DNA of 64,000 bases from Pseudomonadota bacterium (GCA_022563505.1 JADFNG010000001.1:1-64000); one strand, 5' to 3'; positions 1-10,482 are shown, counted from the stretch's first letter. Made by a program: numbers and translations. Notes: generated by a model not told the origin, from the sequence alone.

Positions 1-417
1 CCGAGCTATGCGGATCAGGGGGATCACCTCAAATTGAAACCATCCTGGACGAAAGGTGGCAAGGCCAGAGTCATTCCGATCAGAACGGAGAGTCAGCGGG
101 AAGTGCTGGATCGTGCCCATAAACTGGCCGGCAAAGGCGCTTTGATTCCCAGTTCGCGAAACTACAAACAGCAAGTTCGGATCTATGACGGGCACGTCCT
201 GCGGGCGGGCCTGTCCAAAATGCACGGGCTGCGGCATGCCTATGCGCAGCAGCGATATGAGGAGCTGACCGGCTGGAAGTCACCGGCGGCCGGTGGCCCG
301 CTTTGCAAATCGCTCACTCGGGATCAACGAGAGACGGACCGTCAGGTAAGGCTCATCATCAGTCGGGAGCTTGGGCATGAGCGGCGCGAGGTCGTCAGTG
401 TCTATTTGGGCCGATGA
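1..417 (+). CDS. Integrase domain protein (Integrase_1-like), 5' truncated by window edge
   Basis: Frame 1 is open from base 1 (PSYADQGDHLKLKPSWTKGGKARVIPIR...); HGLRHAYAQ and ELGHER...VYLGR resemble C-terminal tyrosine recombinase motifs of island integrase-domain proteins. Confidence 0.75.
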   Translation, partial: PSYADQGDHLKLKPSWTKGGKARVIPIRTESQREVLDRAHKLAGKGALIPSSRNYKQQVRIYDGHVLRAGLSKMHGLRHAYAQQRYEELTGWKSPAAGGPLCKSLTRDQRETDRQVRLIISRELGHERREVVSVYLGR

Positions 418-433
418 CCGCTCGTATCGGTTA

Positions 434-682
434 TTAACTTTCGGGGCTCGTGATAATCCCGGCTACGTCGTCTGCCGGGTAGTACACCCTCCTACCGACT
501 TTTCGGCCACAGGCCTTTAACGCCCGCGTACGCGAATCACTGGGACAACAGAGACTGTAGCGCAATCCACCGGTTGATCGACCGAGAAGCTCGGCGAGTT
601 GAGTCTGTGACAACAGTGGACCAAAGCGCTCCAAGAGATGAGAAGTAAGGTTTTCCTGCGTCGACGCTATTGTATTTTGCAT
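434..682 (-). CDS. Small HTH-type regulatory or excisionase-like protein of an integrative element
   Basis: 82 aa from an ATG with good upstream GAGGAG RBS; FGPLLSQTQLAELLGRSTGGLRYSL HTH-like segment; located between two integrase genes. Confidence 0.6.
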   Translation of the reverse strand: MQNTIASTQENLTSHLLERFGPLLSQTQLAELLGRSTGGLRYSLCCPSDSRTRALKACGRKVGRRVYYPADDVAGIITSPES

Positions 683-795
683 ATTATCTCCTCGAAGGGT
701 CGTATTTGTACGTACACAGCAGAACACGCTGCAACCTGGCTTGGCCACAGAAAACTGACGCAGACCAATGCTGGAGTTTCCGCGGCTGCCTTGAA

Positions 796-1839
796 CTAAC
801 GCATGCCAAGTTGATCAAGCCGGTGAACAAGATCCTCTGCGCGAAGGTGGGTATAGCGGCGCAGCATTTGCATGGACTTATGACCGGAGATCGCCGCCAC
901 TTCCTGGTCGCCCAGACCTGCTTCGACCAAGCGAGAGATCGCCTCGTGGCGCAGATCGTGAAAGCGCAAACCCTTGATGCCTGCAGACTTGAGCCTTCGG
1001 TGCCATTCCACTTTGAATTCGTAAGGCCTGCGCCGACGATCTCGGCCCGGCTCACCGAAAAACACCAGGTCCGTGTCGAACGGCCGTATCGGATTCGAAA
1101 GTGCAGTTCGCATCACGGCCGTCGCGGCATGAGTGAGCGGAACGGTTCGGGGCGAGCCGTTTTTGGTTTCTGTGAGTAGCAGCGTACGTTTAGCTAGATT
1201 GACCTGGCCGCGACGAAGGGAGGTGATCTCACCCATCCGCATGCCCGTGTAAAGCGCGATCCGAACGATCCAGCCAAGCATCGGATTTGAATGCTTGTCG
1301 CAGGCCTTGAGTAGTTTATCCTCCTCGCCAGCTTCAAGCCGTCGATTGCGGCCGGGGTGCGGCGCCGGTTTCCGAATGTTGGAGACCGGGTTGTACAGGA
1401 TTCCAATGCGCCACTCCTTGATAGCCACGGTGAAGAGGTGTGACAACAACGCCAGTTCGAGACGTACCGTACTGGCGGATAGTCCTGCGGCGAGCCGCTT
1501 GTCCCGATAGGCGGCAATAACGTCAGGCGTCAGGGCAGCCAGACTGTACTTGCCAAGTTCCGCTTTGAGGTTTTCGGCGGAGGGCTTCTCCCTGCGCGCC
1601 GTTGAGGGACGTTTGGTCGACGACACTTCTGAAATGTATCGATCGAGAGCAACGTTCAGAAGTGTCCGTTCGGAAGCTGCGCGCTCGATGTAAATGCCTC
1701 GCACCATTTCATCTTCCGTACGTCGCGCCCAGTCCTTGGCATCCCTTTTTGTACGAAAAGTCTTGATCACGGTCGGCCAGCCACGCTTGCGAATGACAGC
1801 CTTCCAAGTCGATGATGGGGTCCTTCGAATGCTGGCCAA
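796..1839 (-). CDS. Tyrosine-type site-specific recombinase (island integrase)
   Basis: R (LYTGMRMGEI), HxxR (FHDLRHEA) and GHKSMQMLRRYTH motifs. The ORF extends to 1911, but TTG at 1839 has a GGGAG upstream and gives LASIRRTPSSTWKAVIRKRGW, a typical integrase N-terminus. Confidence 0.85.
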   Translation of the reverse strand: MASIRRTPSSTWKAVIRKRGWPTVIKTFRTKRDAKDWARRTEDEMVRGIYIERAASERTLLNVALDRYISEVSSTKRPSTARREKPSAENLKAELGKYSLAALTPDVIAAYRDKRLAAGLSASTVRLELALLSHLFTVAIKEWRIGILYNPVSNIRKPAPHPGRNRRLEAGEEDKLLKACDKHSNPMLGWIVRIALYTGMRMGEITSLRRGQVNLAKRTLLLTETKNGSPRTVPLTHAATAVMRTALSNPIRPFDTDLVFFGEPGRDRRRRPYEFKVEWHRRLKSAGIKGLRFHDLRHEAISRLVEAGLGDQEVAAISGHKSMQMLRRYTHLRAEDLVHRLDQLGMR

Positions 1840-1925
1840 GTCCGCTCCCGGATCACAAGTGTTCCGAAAGTGTACCGACTGACACGCGGAGTGAAAGGGG
1901 AAACCCTGCAAGCTGTTGTTTGAAT

Positions 1926-2001
<76 letters not shown>

Positions 2002-2237
2002 TTCGCTTGCGTGGCCGTCGTCGTGGACGTCGGTTTGTTACGCGTTGCTCGCGGCAAGATGCCGCTCCTACGACGGCGGGGGCCTGCCGTTTCATGGAAG
2101 CGGAGTATTAGACAGATCGCGTTAATTTTAGTCAAGAAGAAAGCCGGGCTTTCGCCGGGCTGATTTCAGCGCCGGATCAGGGGGGCGCTGATCAAGCGCT
2201 TCTAAGCGGTTTTTCCTCTTTGCCTGAGCGTGCAGGA

Positions 2238-3359
2238 TCAGGCGGCTTTTAATGCGTCTTCGGCCGACAGGTAATCGTAGCCCAGGTCCTGTGCTACTGC
2301 TTCGTAATTCACATGACCCGCATGAACATTGAGTCCCTGCGCCAGATGCCGATCGGCCGACAACGCCTCGCGCCAGCCCAGATTCGCCAGTGACTTCACG
2401 AACGGCAAAGTTACGTTGGTCAGTGCAAACGTCGATGTACGCGGTACGGCGCCCGGCATATTGGTGACGCAATAGTGCACAACGTCATCCACGACATAGG
2501 TCGGCTCGGCATGCGTGGTCGGTCGGCTGGTTTCGAAACAGCCACCCTGGTCGATCGAAATATCGACCAGAACGGCGCCCGCACGCATCGCCTTAACGTG
2601 CTCGGCAGAAACAAGTTTTGGCGCGGCAGCGCCGGCGACCAGCACGGCACCAATCACCAGGTCCGCTTCCAGAATCAGTGTATCGATCGAATGTTTGGTC
2701 GAATATTCGGTTCTCACCCGGCCGCCGTAGATCTCGGCAATTTGCCGCAAGCGCGGCACCGAACGATCCAGGATCGTCACCTCGGCACCCAGCCCTACTG
2801 CCATTTCGGCAGCATTCGAACCTGCGACGCCGCCGCCAATGATGAGCACCTTGCCGGGTGCCACGCCCGGCACGCCGCCCAGCAGCACACCGCGACCGCC
2901 GTTGGCCTTTTGCAATGCAAACGCTCCGGCCTGAATCGACAGACGGCCCGCCACTTCACTCATCGGCGTCAACAGGGGAAGCGAGCCGTCCGCCGCCGTG
3001 ACGGTCTCGTATGCAATCGCGGTCGTGCCCGAATCCACAAGCGCCTTCGCCTGCTTGGGATCAGCCGCCAGATGCAGGTAGGTAAAGAGCACCTGGCCCG
3101 GGCGCAACATTTCGCATTCATAGATTTGGGGCTCTTTGACCTTGACGATCAGATCCGCGCCTTCAAACACTTCTTTGGCAGTAGCGACGATCGTCGCACC
3201 GGCAGCTGCATAATCCGCATCCGTCATGCCAATACCGGCACCGGCATTGGTCTCGACCAGCACTTCGTGCCCATCGTCAACGAGCTCCTTGACGCCTGCG
3301 GGCACCATGCCCACGCGATACTCAAGAATCTTTACTTCTTTCGGCACACCGATCTTCAT
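2238..3359 (-). CDS. ald: Alanine dehydrogenase
   Basis: 373 aa, [27 protein letters not shown]..., [24 protein letters not shown] dinucleotide-binding motif. Confidence 0.95.
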   Translation of the reverse strand: MKIGVPKEVKILEYRVGMVPAGVKELVDDGHEVLVETNAGAGIGMTDADYAAAGATIVATAKEVFEGADLIVKVKEPQIYECEMLRPGQVLFTYLHLAADPKQAKALVDSGTTAIAYETVTAADGSLPLLTPMSEVAGRLSIQAGAFALQKANGGRGVLLGGVPGVAPGKVLIIGGGVAGSNAAEMAVGLGAEVTILDRSVPRLRQIAEIYGGRVRTEYSTKHSIDTLILEADLVIGAVLVAGAAAPKLVSAEHVKAMRAGAVLVDISIDQGGCFETSRPTTHAEPTYVVDDVVHYCVTNMPGAVPRTSTFALTNVTLPFVKSLANLGWREALSADRHLAQGLNVHAGHVNYEAVAQDLGYDYLSAEDALKAA

Positions 3360-3416
3360 TTGCTCGCCCTCGGCAAGATAGTTACAGCTGAGACCGACAG
3401 GATACCTGTCAATGCA

Positions 3417-3459
3417 CGCAATTGGATTGCGGAATCATCAGGTTTTCGATAACATATCG
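3417..3459. promoter_or_regulatory. Candidate Lrp/AsnC operator region between ald and lrp
   Basis: Two perfect N3-spaced dyads: CGCAAT-TGG-ATTGCG (3417-3431) and CGATA-ACA-TATCG (3447-3459), in the divergent intergenic region. Confidence 0.4.
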
Positions 3460-3502
3460 GTGGTTTCTGCTTCTTTTTAGTCTTTTAACACAATATTCTG
3501 CT

Positions 3503-3964
3503 ATGCACCTCGATCGAATCGACAGAAAACTGCTCATCGAACTGCAGCATGACGGCCGCATCAGCAATGTTGACCTGGCGGCACGCGTGAATCTCTCGGA
3601 GTCTGCCTGCCTGCGACGTGTGCGCGCGCTGGAGCACGCCGGGCTGATTGAATGCTATGTCGCGCTCCTGAATCAAAAGCAGGTCGGCCTGGGCGGCACG
3701 GTCTTTGTCCACATTGCGCTGCGGCGTGAAGAGCAGAGTGAGCTGGCGGCGTTCGAGGCTGCGATTCAGAAAATCCCCGAGATCATGGAGTGTTATTTGA
3801 TGACGGGGGAGTTTGATTATTTGTTGCGGTTGGTGGTGTCGGATATGGCGGATTTTGAACGGCTGCATAATGATGCGTTGACCAGGCTTCCCGGGGTTGC
3901 GCGGGTGAATTCGAGTGTTGCGATCAGGACGGTGCGGAAGACGACTGTTTTGCCGGTGCGGTAG
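3503..3964 (+). CDS. Lrp/AsnC family transcriptional regulator
   Basis: MHLDRIDRKLLIELQHDGRISNVDLAARVNLSESACLRRVRALE HTH and RAM domain; divergent from ald. Confidence 0.92.
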   Translation: MHLDRIDRKLLIELQHDGRISNVDLAARVNLSESACLRRVRALEHAGLIECYVALLNQKQVGLGGTVFVHIALRREEQSELAAFEAAIQKIPEIMECYLMTGEFDYLLRLVVSDMADFERLHNDALTRLPGVARVNSSVAIRTVRKTTVLPVR

Positions 3965-4020
3965 CTGATCGAAAGGCTGATTTCTTTTTGGGATTGTGTG
4001 CGCAGCCATGGTTCAGCGCG

Positions 4021-4056
4021 GTCGCGCCTCGGGAGACGCTCCTACAGGAGCGCCAA
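4021..4056. repeat. Single arm plus loop start of REP-like element
   Basis: GTCGCGCCTCGGGAGACGCTCCTACAGGAGCGCCAA matches the left half of the paired elements at 21422, 14251 and 14335. Confidence 0.7.
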
Positions 4057-4075
4057 TGGGATCATGCAGGTGCGG

Positions 4076-4342
4076 CTAGGTGGGGACGTAGCCCTTTGGA
4101 GCGGCCGAGCCTTCGCCGAAGAAAAATTTCTCCATCTCGGTCTCGAGAAATTTCCGTGCATCGGGTTCCATCGGCGTCAGGCGATATTCGTTGATCAGCG
4201 TCGTCTGATGCGCGACCCAGCGCTGCCAGGCCTCCTTGCTCACGTTGTCGTAAATTCGCTGACCCAGCTCGCCGGGGTATGGCGCGTAGTCCATGCCTTC
4301 CGCTTCTTTATCGAGCAAGACACATTTTACTGTACGGGACAT
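4076..4342 (-). CDS. yggX: Probable Fe(2+)-trafficking / oxidative damage protection protein
   Basis: [55 protein letters not shown]. Confidence 0.95.
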   Translation of the reverse strand: MSRTVKCVLLDKEAEGMDYAPYPGELGQRIYDNVSKEAWQRWVAHQTTLINEYRLTPMEPDARKFLETEMEKFFFGEGSAAPKGYVPT

Positions 4343-4343
4343 T

Positions 4344-5396
4344 TTAGGTGTTTCCTGTTGTATGAAGATTGTCGATCAACGTCTTTACCGGAGTCGCAAG
4401 GCCAATACCCGGTGGTGTGGCAAGTGTATACCAGAGTGCCTGGTCGGTGTCCGCGACTTTCCTTGATGCAGACTTAAGGCGCACGGCAACCGGCTTTATG
4501 TCGAGGTCATAGTGGCTGAAACTGTGGCGCAGCGTGTCCCAGTGCTCAACCTCCAGCACCGTAGTATTCAGCGTCTGCTCGCACCACTCCATGACGGCAT
4601 CCACATCGCTGAATTCCGGCAAACTCCAGAGACCGCCCCAGATGCCACTGAGTGGTCGTCGCTCCAGATAGAGCGCTCCCTCGTGGTGGGCCAAAAGCAT
4701 GTGCGTCGTTTTGAGGGGTTTCGTTTTCTTCGGCCGCTTGCCCGGATAATCGGTCTCGCGGCCCAGGCTGTGTGCGCGACAGTCATCGCTCAACGGGCAG
4801 GTCGCGCATTGCGGCTGCGTGCGCGTGCAAAGCGTCGCGCCCAGATCCATGATCGCCTGCGTGTAGTCTGCGATACGCTCATGAGGCGAGTGCGCTGCCG
4901 CGAATGCCCACAGAATTTTCGCCACGGCCGTCGATCCAGGCCAGCCTTCCACCGCATGGTAACGCGCCAGTACGCGCTTGACGTTGCCATCAAGAATCGG
5001 CTGTCTTTGCTGGTCCGCCAAGGCGAGAATGGCGCCGGCGGTTGAACGACCGATTCCAGGCAATTCCAGAACGGCTTCCATGTCGAGCGGGAACTCGCCT
5101 CCATGCACGTCTCGAATGATCATCGACGCCTTGTGAAGATTGCGGGCACGAGCGTAGTAGCCGAGCCCCGACCAGGCGTGAAGCACATCGTCCATGGACG
5201 AGTCAGCCAGGCCGGCAACCGTCGGAAACTTTTCCATGAAGCGTAAATAGTAGGGAATGACCGTCGCAACCTGCGTCTGCTGCAACATGATCTCGGAAAT
5301 CCAGACACGGTAGGCCGTGGGGCGTTCCTGCCACGGCAAGTCCTTGCGGCCGTGGCGATCAAACCATGAGATCAATCGCTCGGAAAATTCAGCCAC
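4344..5396 (-). CDS. mutY: A/G-specific adenine glycosylase
   Basis: [31 protein letters not shown]; Hh[15 protein letters not shown]; FeS cluster Cys ([17 protein letters not shown]); adjacent to yggX. Confidence 0.96.
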   Translation of the reverse strand: MAEFSERLISWFDRHGRKDLPWQERPTAYRVWISEIMLQQTQVATVIPYYLRFMEKFPTVAGLADSSMDDVLHAWSGLGYYARARNLHKASMIIRDVHGGEFPLDMEAVLELPGIGRSTAGAILALADQQRQPILDGNVKRVLARYHAVEGWPGSTAVAKILWAFAAAHSPHERIADYTQAIMDLGATLCTRTQPQCATCPLSDDCRAHSLGRETDYPGKRPKKTKPLKTTHMLLAHHEGALYLERRPLSGIWGGLWSLPEFSDVDAVMEWCEQTLNTTVLEVEHWDTLRHSFSHYDLDIKPVAVRLKSASRKVADTDQALWYTLATPPGIGLATPVKTLIDNLHTTGNT

Positions 5397-5399
5397 GAA

Positions 5400-5984
5400 T
5401 CAATCGTCCGGATCGCGTCCCTGCGCGAGCGCCTCTATGCGTTGAATGGCGTCCTCGCCGCCTCGCTTCAAGGTCCGCTTTATGTAGTAAGGACCGATGA
5501 CCGGGGGCACCCAAAAACCAGGGTCCATCTCGAAATTGTAGATCATCACAGTGCCATCACCTTCGCTGATCAGCTCCCAGCTCTCGCGACTGTACTCGAA
5601 GTCGCTTACCTCAGGGTCAACAACCGCAACGATATTGGATTGCGGCTCCAGGAGCAGATATCCATAGCGTTCGAACGACTTGCAAAACAGCAGCACGCAA
5701 CCCTGCATGCGCGTGTAGAAACGCGGTTTGCCATCGCTTTCCGCCTTCACGTTGTGGCTCTCAACGAAGCCGCTGGAAATCCTGACGTACAGGTCGTAGT
5801 CGGTCAGCACACGGTACAGATCTTCCTTGGAAGCATCCAGCCATGCCTCGGACTTCAGGTAGTAGTGGTCGTTTTCCAGCTCCACCGTAATCTCGCGGAG
5901 CTCCGCAGGACTCGCCAACGTGGCAGCTAACAGCAGTACGAACGCAAGCAACAAATGCGGAAGTTTTTGGTTGATGGCGGACAT
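5400..5984 (-). CDS. SRPBCC/START-like secreted protein (polyketide cyclase-like)
   Basis: 194 aa with N-terminal signal sequence; SKEDLYRVLTDYDLYVRISSGFVES...GDGTVMIYNFEMDPGFWVPPVIGPYYIKRTL. Confidence 0.65.
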   Translation of the reverse strand: MSAINQKLPHLLLAFVLLLAATLASPAELREITVELENDHYYLKSEAWLDASKEDLYRVLTDYDLYVRISSGFVESHNVKAESDGKPRFYTRMQGCVLLFCKSFERYGYLLLEPQSNIVAVVDPEVSDFEYSRESWELISEGDGTVMIYNFEMDPGFWVPPVIGPYYIKRTLKRGGEDAIQRIEALAQGRDPDD

Positions 5985-5989
5985 GGTAT

Positions 5990-8167
5990 TTAGAACTTGA
6001 AGAGGTCCTTGAGACGATCCTTTAGCTGGTCTTCGATTTTTTTCTCTTCTTTTGGTTCCGCATCGGGATCCTCTTCGGCTGCATCCTCAGACTCAGCAGG
6101 CTCATCACCGCCGAAAAGTCCCTTCAGCAAGCTTCGCTTGAGTTTCTCGGTCTTTTCCTTGATTGCCTTTTCGACTTCTTCCCGGAACATCGCCTCAACA
6201 TCCGGACTAAAGCTCGGTGACGCGAGCGTCCCCCGAATCCTGATCGGGATCAGCGCCTCGGTAAAATCGGCCATTTCATCTTCACTGGCATCACCAACGA
6301 ACTCGGGTTTCTCGAAGACACGCGCCTGCACCGAGTATTTTATTTCCGTACTGTCGAGGTTGATCGTACCGTTGCCGGTGATACGCAAGAACGGCAATTC
6401 AATGAGTAAGTCGTCATTGGCGAAAATACCGTCCGTTACCGTACCGGTTGCTTTAATTGCACTGAACTCTGTGCGCAACGGCAGCGTTGCCTCCGGCGCC
6501 TCCTCACGTTTATATAACGCCCGCGCCGAACGGAGTTGATGCCAGACATCGATCCCTTCCAGCGCGCCGTCCGCCAACTCGAACGCCATCGTGCCATTAA
6601 GATCCCGCCGAATGTCCGCGATCGTCACACCGCGACCGTGCAACGCGAAATTTCCTTCGATTGTGCCGCTGATGTTGCCAGCATCGAACACCGTTTTCGC
6701 CATCGCCTGCAAGTTGACGCCGCTGATGCGTTCATTGACGGACAGCGACGGCACCGCCCCGGATGCATCAATGCGTACATCACCGTTGTAGGAGCCGTCA
6801 AAAAACTCCGCGGTGATCGGATGCAGGCGCAAGCGGCCGTGCTCACTGTTGATGCCCAACTGCAGGTTGGTGAATGTCATCGGACCAAGAAATGCTTCGT
6901 CAAGATGTATGCTCCCGCGTGCATTTAATGCCCGAATCAGATCAACCGGAATTTCAATTTCGCCCACATCTATGGCAGCGTCGGCTGCCGCTGCTTCAAC
7001 AGGCGGTGCCATGTAGTTATCCAGGTTGATGCTGTCTGCGCGGAGATCAAACGTCAGCGATCCACTCTCCACCATTGGCACCACGAGCGCGCCGGTCATG
7101 GTGGTGTCATCCAGTACCAGCGTCATGTCCTGGAGAGACAATGCATCCGGTGTCACTCGTGCACTGCCACTCAACGACAGCCTGGTCAGTGCATTCGGAT
7201 CCGCCGTAACCGGCGGTGCAATATCCAGGGTCTGCAGAAGTTCTTTCAGGGAAAAATCCGCCACTCTGAGTGCGGCAGTGATCCTCGGGTCTCCCGCATA
7301 AGAGAATGGCTCTACATCAGCCGTCATGGCAAGGCCGAGAATCGTGAGATCAATCTCTCCAAGCGTCAACGACTGAGCCGCCATGTCCACATGGATCACC
7401 CGTGACTCCAGATTAAGCGTCGTTGGCTGGCTGACGATACCGATCAGTTCGCCGGAAATTTTGAGTCCGGTAACGCTGAGCTGCTGCAGGGATTCAGCCA
7501 GCATGACGCTGCCACGGATCGACAGGTCGCCAGCCAATGCACCCGGCGTTGCGGCAAAGTTGAAATGTGCGTCAAGATCGAACGACTCTCCGGCCGCAAT
7601 GCGTCCGGTGCTCACCGTCAGGTCCGTTATGCTGTAGCTGCTGCCGCTCTGGGCATCGGCATAATGGATGTTGGCGTTGCTCAGGCGTATGGCTGCAATG
7701 TCCAGTGACTGGCTGGCCTTGCCTTGCTCCGCCGTCGTGGCATCTGCTGTTGTGTCGCCCGCTGATGCCAGGTCAGCCCAGTTCGTTGTGCCGTCGCGAG
7801 CCACTGACAGGTTCGCCTCGAACCCATCCAGGGAAACCCTGCCAATGGAAAGCTCCTGCCGCATCAACAGGGGCATGAACTTGATGCTCAGACTCGCGCT
7901 GTCGAAGCGGATGAACGGTTCATCGCCGAAGCCTTCGGCATTGCCGAGTGTCGTTTGACCAATTTCGAGAGCCAGCCAGGGGAAGACGCTGAATGACAAA
8001 TCCCCTTCGATGACCAGCTCGCGTCCTGTGGCCTTGTAGACCTGCTTTGATATGTCATCCCTGAAATCGTTCGCATCGAACAGCAGGGTGACCACTACGG
8101 CACCGATCACAAAAAGACCCACCAGTCCGGCGAACAGCGTCAAGACGACTTTTAAGATTTTACCCAT
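5990..8167 (-). CDS. AsmA family protein
   Basis: N-terminal TM (MGKILKVVLTLFAGLVGLFVIGAVVV), AsmA-type repeats (GNGTINLDSTEIKYSVQARVFEK) and acidic/Lys-rich C-terminus. Confidence 0.85.
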   Translation of the reverse strand: MGKILKVVLTLFAGLVGLFVIGAVVVTLLFDANDFRDDISKQVYKATGRELVIEGDLSFSVFPWLALEIGQTTLGNAEGFGDEPFIRFDSASLSIKFMPLLMRQELSIGRVSLDGFEANLSVARDGTTNWADLASAGDTTADATTAEQGKASQSLDIAAIRLSNANIHYADAQSGSSYSITDLTVSTGRIAAGESFDLDAHFNFAATPGALAGDLSIRGSVMLAESLQQLSVTGLKISGELIGIVSQPTTLNLESRVIHVDMAAQSLTLGEIDLTILGLAMTADVEPFSYAGDPRITAALRVADFSLKELLQTLDIAPPVTADPNALTRLSLSGSARVTPDALSLQDMTLVLDDTTMTGALVVPMVESGSLTFDLRADSINLDNYMAPPVEAAAADAAIDVGEIEIPVDLIRALNARGSIHLDEAFLGPMTFTNLQLGINSEHGRLRLHPITAEFFDGSYNGDVRIDASGAVPSLSVNERISGVNLQAMAKTVFDAGNISGTIEGNFALHGRGVTIADIRRDLNGTMAFELADGALEGIDVWHQLRSARALYKREEAPEATLPLRTEFSAIKATGTVTDGIFANDDLLIELPFLRITGNGTINLDSTEIKYSVQARVFEKPEFVGDASEDEMADFTEALIPIRIRGTLASPSFSPDVEAMFREEVEKAIKEKTEKLKRSLLKGLFGGDEPAESEDAAEEDPDAEPKEEKKIEDQLKDRLKDLFKF

Positions 8168-8302
8168 TGTTGAATATCCACACGAGTGAATCTTTAGAAT
8201 AACAAACTCAAGTGACTCACTGCGTGAGAACAGGTTCACTTTCGGCAATTTGCATGGGCGTGATGCACCGGCAAACAAGACTGAGCAAACAAGACTAAAA
8301 TG

Positions 8303-8328
8303 AAAAACCGGACAGCAAGCTGTCCGGT
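8303..8328 (-). terminator. Rho-independent terminator after the DUF4097 gene
   Basis: Minus strand ACCGGACAGC-TT-GCTGTCCGGT perfect 10-bp stem followed by TTTTTC. Confidence 0.85.
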
Positions 8329-8382
8329 CTTCATGACTCCTGGCGGGTCCCGGCCTCGATCAGGTCAGGCCATGGCACCGCA

Positions 8383-9273
8383 TCAATCGTGGCAGAGCGT
8401 AATATCGCCGTTCAGCGTCTCGATGACGACCCGCGAGTCACCGTCACCTTCTGTGAAGTTGAGTTCCACGCCCGGCGTATAGCGACTGGCACGAACGGCT
8501 TCCGGGCCGAAGCAGTTCCGGATATCGCCATTAAAGGTTTCAATATCGAATCGGGCCGAAACGGTTCCTTTGAAGTTGACGTCAACCTCGCCATTGATCG
8601 TCTCAATCTGGAGCTTGCCGCCATTTCGAAGCTCCGCCTGGAAGACGATGTCACCGTTGACCGTGCTCGCCTGCACACGCTCAAACGAGCCGTTCACGAT
8701 CTCCACATCACCACTAACAGATTCCGCTTCCATGCTACCCGCCAAAGCGGTCGCTTCAACGTCACCGCTAACGGAAGACACCTCTGTCCGCATATCCTGA
8801 TTATCGCCCTGCAACTCAATATCGCCGCTGACGGTATTGATCTGCACATCCGACCCGAACACGTCGCTGGTCATATCACCGCTTACCGTATGCAGCCTGA
8901 GTTCACCGAAAACATTACTGATCTCGATATCCGCACTAACACCTGCAACTTCTAGTGAGCTGTTCTCCGGAACGTGAATCGTCAGTTCGCTTGAGATACT
9001 TCTTGCATTACGTCGCGGCACTTTGACTTTGATGATGACCTCGTTGCCGTTCCGCTCAACAATCAGCTCATCAACACCGCGACCCAGGTCAGCGATAACT
9101 TCGACCTGATTTTTGGACCAGCCAACCACTTCGATTGAGCCTGCGATATTGGAAATCGATACATTCCCATGCGAACTCGCATCGATCGTTTTTTCCACGT
9201 CTTCTGCGTACACCGTGGTGACGCTCAACATGCCCGCCATTGCCAGAACAATCATTCTTGTCATCGTTTTCAT
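8383..9273 (-). CDS. DUF4097-type beta-repeat protein, secreted
   Basis: Signal peptide MKTMTRMIVLAMAGMLSVTTVYA and repeated VSGDIE/VNGDI/INGEV/FNGDI motifs. Confidence 0.8.
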   Translation of the reverse strand: MKTMTRMIVLAMAGMLSVTTVYAEDVEKTIDASSHGNVSISNIAGSIEVVGWSKNQVEVIADLGRGVDELIVERNGNEVIIKVKVPRRNARSISSELTIHVPENSSLEVAGVSADIEISNVFGELRLHTVSGDMTSDVFGSDVQINTVSGDIELQGDNQDMRTEVSSVSGDVEATALAGSMEAESVSGDVEIVNGSFERVQASTVNGDIVFQAELRNGGKLQIETINGEVDVNFKGTVSARFDIETFNGDIRNCFGPEAVRASRYTPGVELNFTEGDGDSRVVIETLNGDITLCHD

Positions 9274-9305
9274 AATCATCTCTCGCTGAATGCGCCCCAC
9301 AACAC

Positions 9306-9884
9306 TCAGAAATCTTCTCTGAACATCACCGCACTGGTGATCCCGTTAACCTGCTTCATCACTGACAGTTCTTCCTGATAACTACTGAGCAAGAGCTTTT
9401 GCAGCAGTGTGTTATCGGGCTCATCCGCCAATGCCCTGTTAATATCCGCGATTGCCGTCCGAATGATCGTCAGGTTTGTGTGCACATCCTGTCTTGCCTC
9501 CGTCGACAGTCGCTGCATTTCGAGATCCAGTTGCGACGCCAACACACTGTGCGCGTCCTGATAACCCGGTCCCAGCATGTACCGGCTGCCAAAACTTCCC
9601 GATACCGGCCGGAAAATCAGCTCCGGAGTCTGCACCACATCATCCACTGCCGCTCGATCATCATCCGTGACCGCAAAATACGTCAGTCCTGACGAGCCAC
9701 CGACCAGCACCAAGACGGCTGCGGCCTGTGCCATGAACCGGTTCCATGGCGCCACCGCCGGCGGTTTCGCAATCGCTGTAGCAATGCCCGACCAAAGATC
9801 ACGCTGCGGCTGAATGTCCTGCGGCAGCGCGCTCGCCCGGGCCATCAATTCATCGTCAAATTTGTCGTGGTCACTCTCGTTCAT
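9306..9884 (-). CDS. Anti-sigma-factor-like single-TM protein
   Basis: MNESDHDKFDDELMARASALPQDI..., TM segment FMAQAAAVLVLVGGSSGLTYFAV; directly downstream of the ECF sigma gene. Confidence 0.55.
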   Translation of the reverse strand: MNESDHDKFDDELMARASALPQDIQPQRDLWSGIATAIAKPPAVAPWNRFMAQAAAVLVLVGGSSGLTYFAVTDDDRAAVDDVVQTPELIFRPVSGSFGSRYMLGPGYQDAHSVLASQLDLEMQRLSTEARQDVHTNLTIIRTAIADINRALADEPDNTLLQKLLLSSYQEELSVMKQVNGITSAVMFREDF

Positions 9885-9894
9885 GCTGTTCCAC

Positions 9895-10482
9895 TTAATT
9901 TCCAAGTTGCTGCGCGAGCAAGCGCTTCGCGCGGTGTAGTTGTGCCTTGCTGGTACCGGCGGCAATGCCCAACATGTCACCGGTCTCCTCGTGCGTGTAC
10001 CCGTATACCGCCTGCAGAACAAAAACATGTCGCGCACCACTCGGCAGTTCGTTTATCGCCTGCTCCAGATCCTGAATCCCGGCGCTGTCGCCAATTGACT
10101 CACGTTGCTGCTCGATTTCACCCACCAACCGGATCCGATCCTGCTCGCGGCGTGACTTGCGCATCCTGCCGAGCACCGTATTCACGGCCACTTTGTGCAT
10201 CCAGGTGCCAAAACTGCTGTCACCGCGAAATTTGTCCAGTTTGCTCCATGCCTGAATAAACGCTTCCTGTGTACAGTCCTCTGCCTCGCTGGCATTGCCG
10301 GTCATCCGCAGGCACAACCCGTAGATCTTACCGACGTGTAGCCGGTACAGGGCCTCGAATGCCTGAGAATCCGCTGCCTGAGCCTTTTTGACCCACAGCT
10401 GCTCATCATTCACTCCCTGCTCGGTCACCGTCGCAACTCCCGTCGCGAATTGCGGCACGGCGGTGGCTGTAAGGGTTTCCAA
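9895..10482 (-). CDS. ECF-type RNA polymerase sigma factor
   Basis: DSQAFEALYRLHVGKIYGLCLRMTGNASEAEDCTQEAFIQAWSKLDKFRGDSSFGTWMHKVAVNTVL and sigma4 GYTHEETGDMLGIAAGTSKAQLHRAKRLL. Confidence 0.93.
   Translation of the reverse strand: METLTATAVPQFATGVATVTEQGVNDEQLWVKKAQAADSQAFEALYRLHVGKIYGLCLRMTGNASEAEDCTQEAFIQAWSKLDKFRGDSSFGTWMHKVAVNTVLGRMRKSRREQDRIRLVGEIEQQRESIGDSAGIQDLEQAINELPSGARHVFVLQAVYGYTHEETGDMLGIAAGTSKAQLHRAKRLLAQQLGN

Noticed and set aside
434-748. Longer 104-aa version of the HTH ORF
   Set aside because: The internal ATG at 682 has a strong GAGGAG RBS and gives the HTH protein; the extra N-terminus (MAKPGCSVFCCVRTNTTLRGDN) looks noncoding.
2043-2080. GCGGCAAGATGCCGCTCCTAC hairpin next to tRNA-Phe, with a related fragment at ~39860
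   Set aside because: Probably a degenerate relative of the REP family; too short and divergent to call as a separate element or att site.
2475-3452. 325-aa plus-strand ORF opposite ald
   Set aside because: Antisense shadow of a well-supported alanine dehydrogenase gene; composition (His/Arg/Gln-rich) typical of reverse-frame ORFs.
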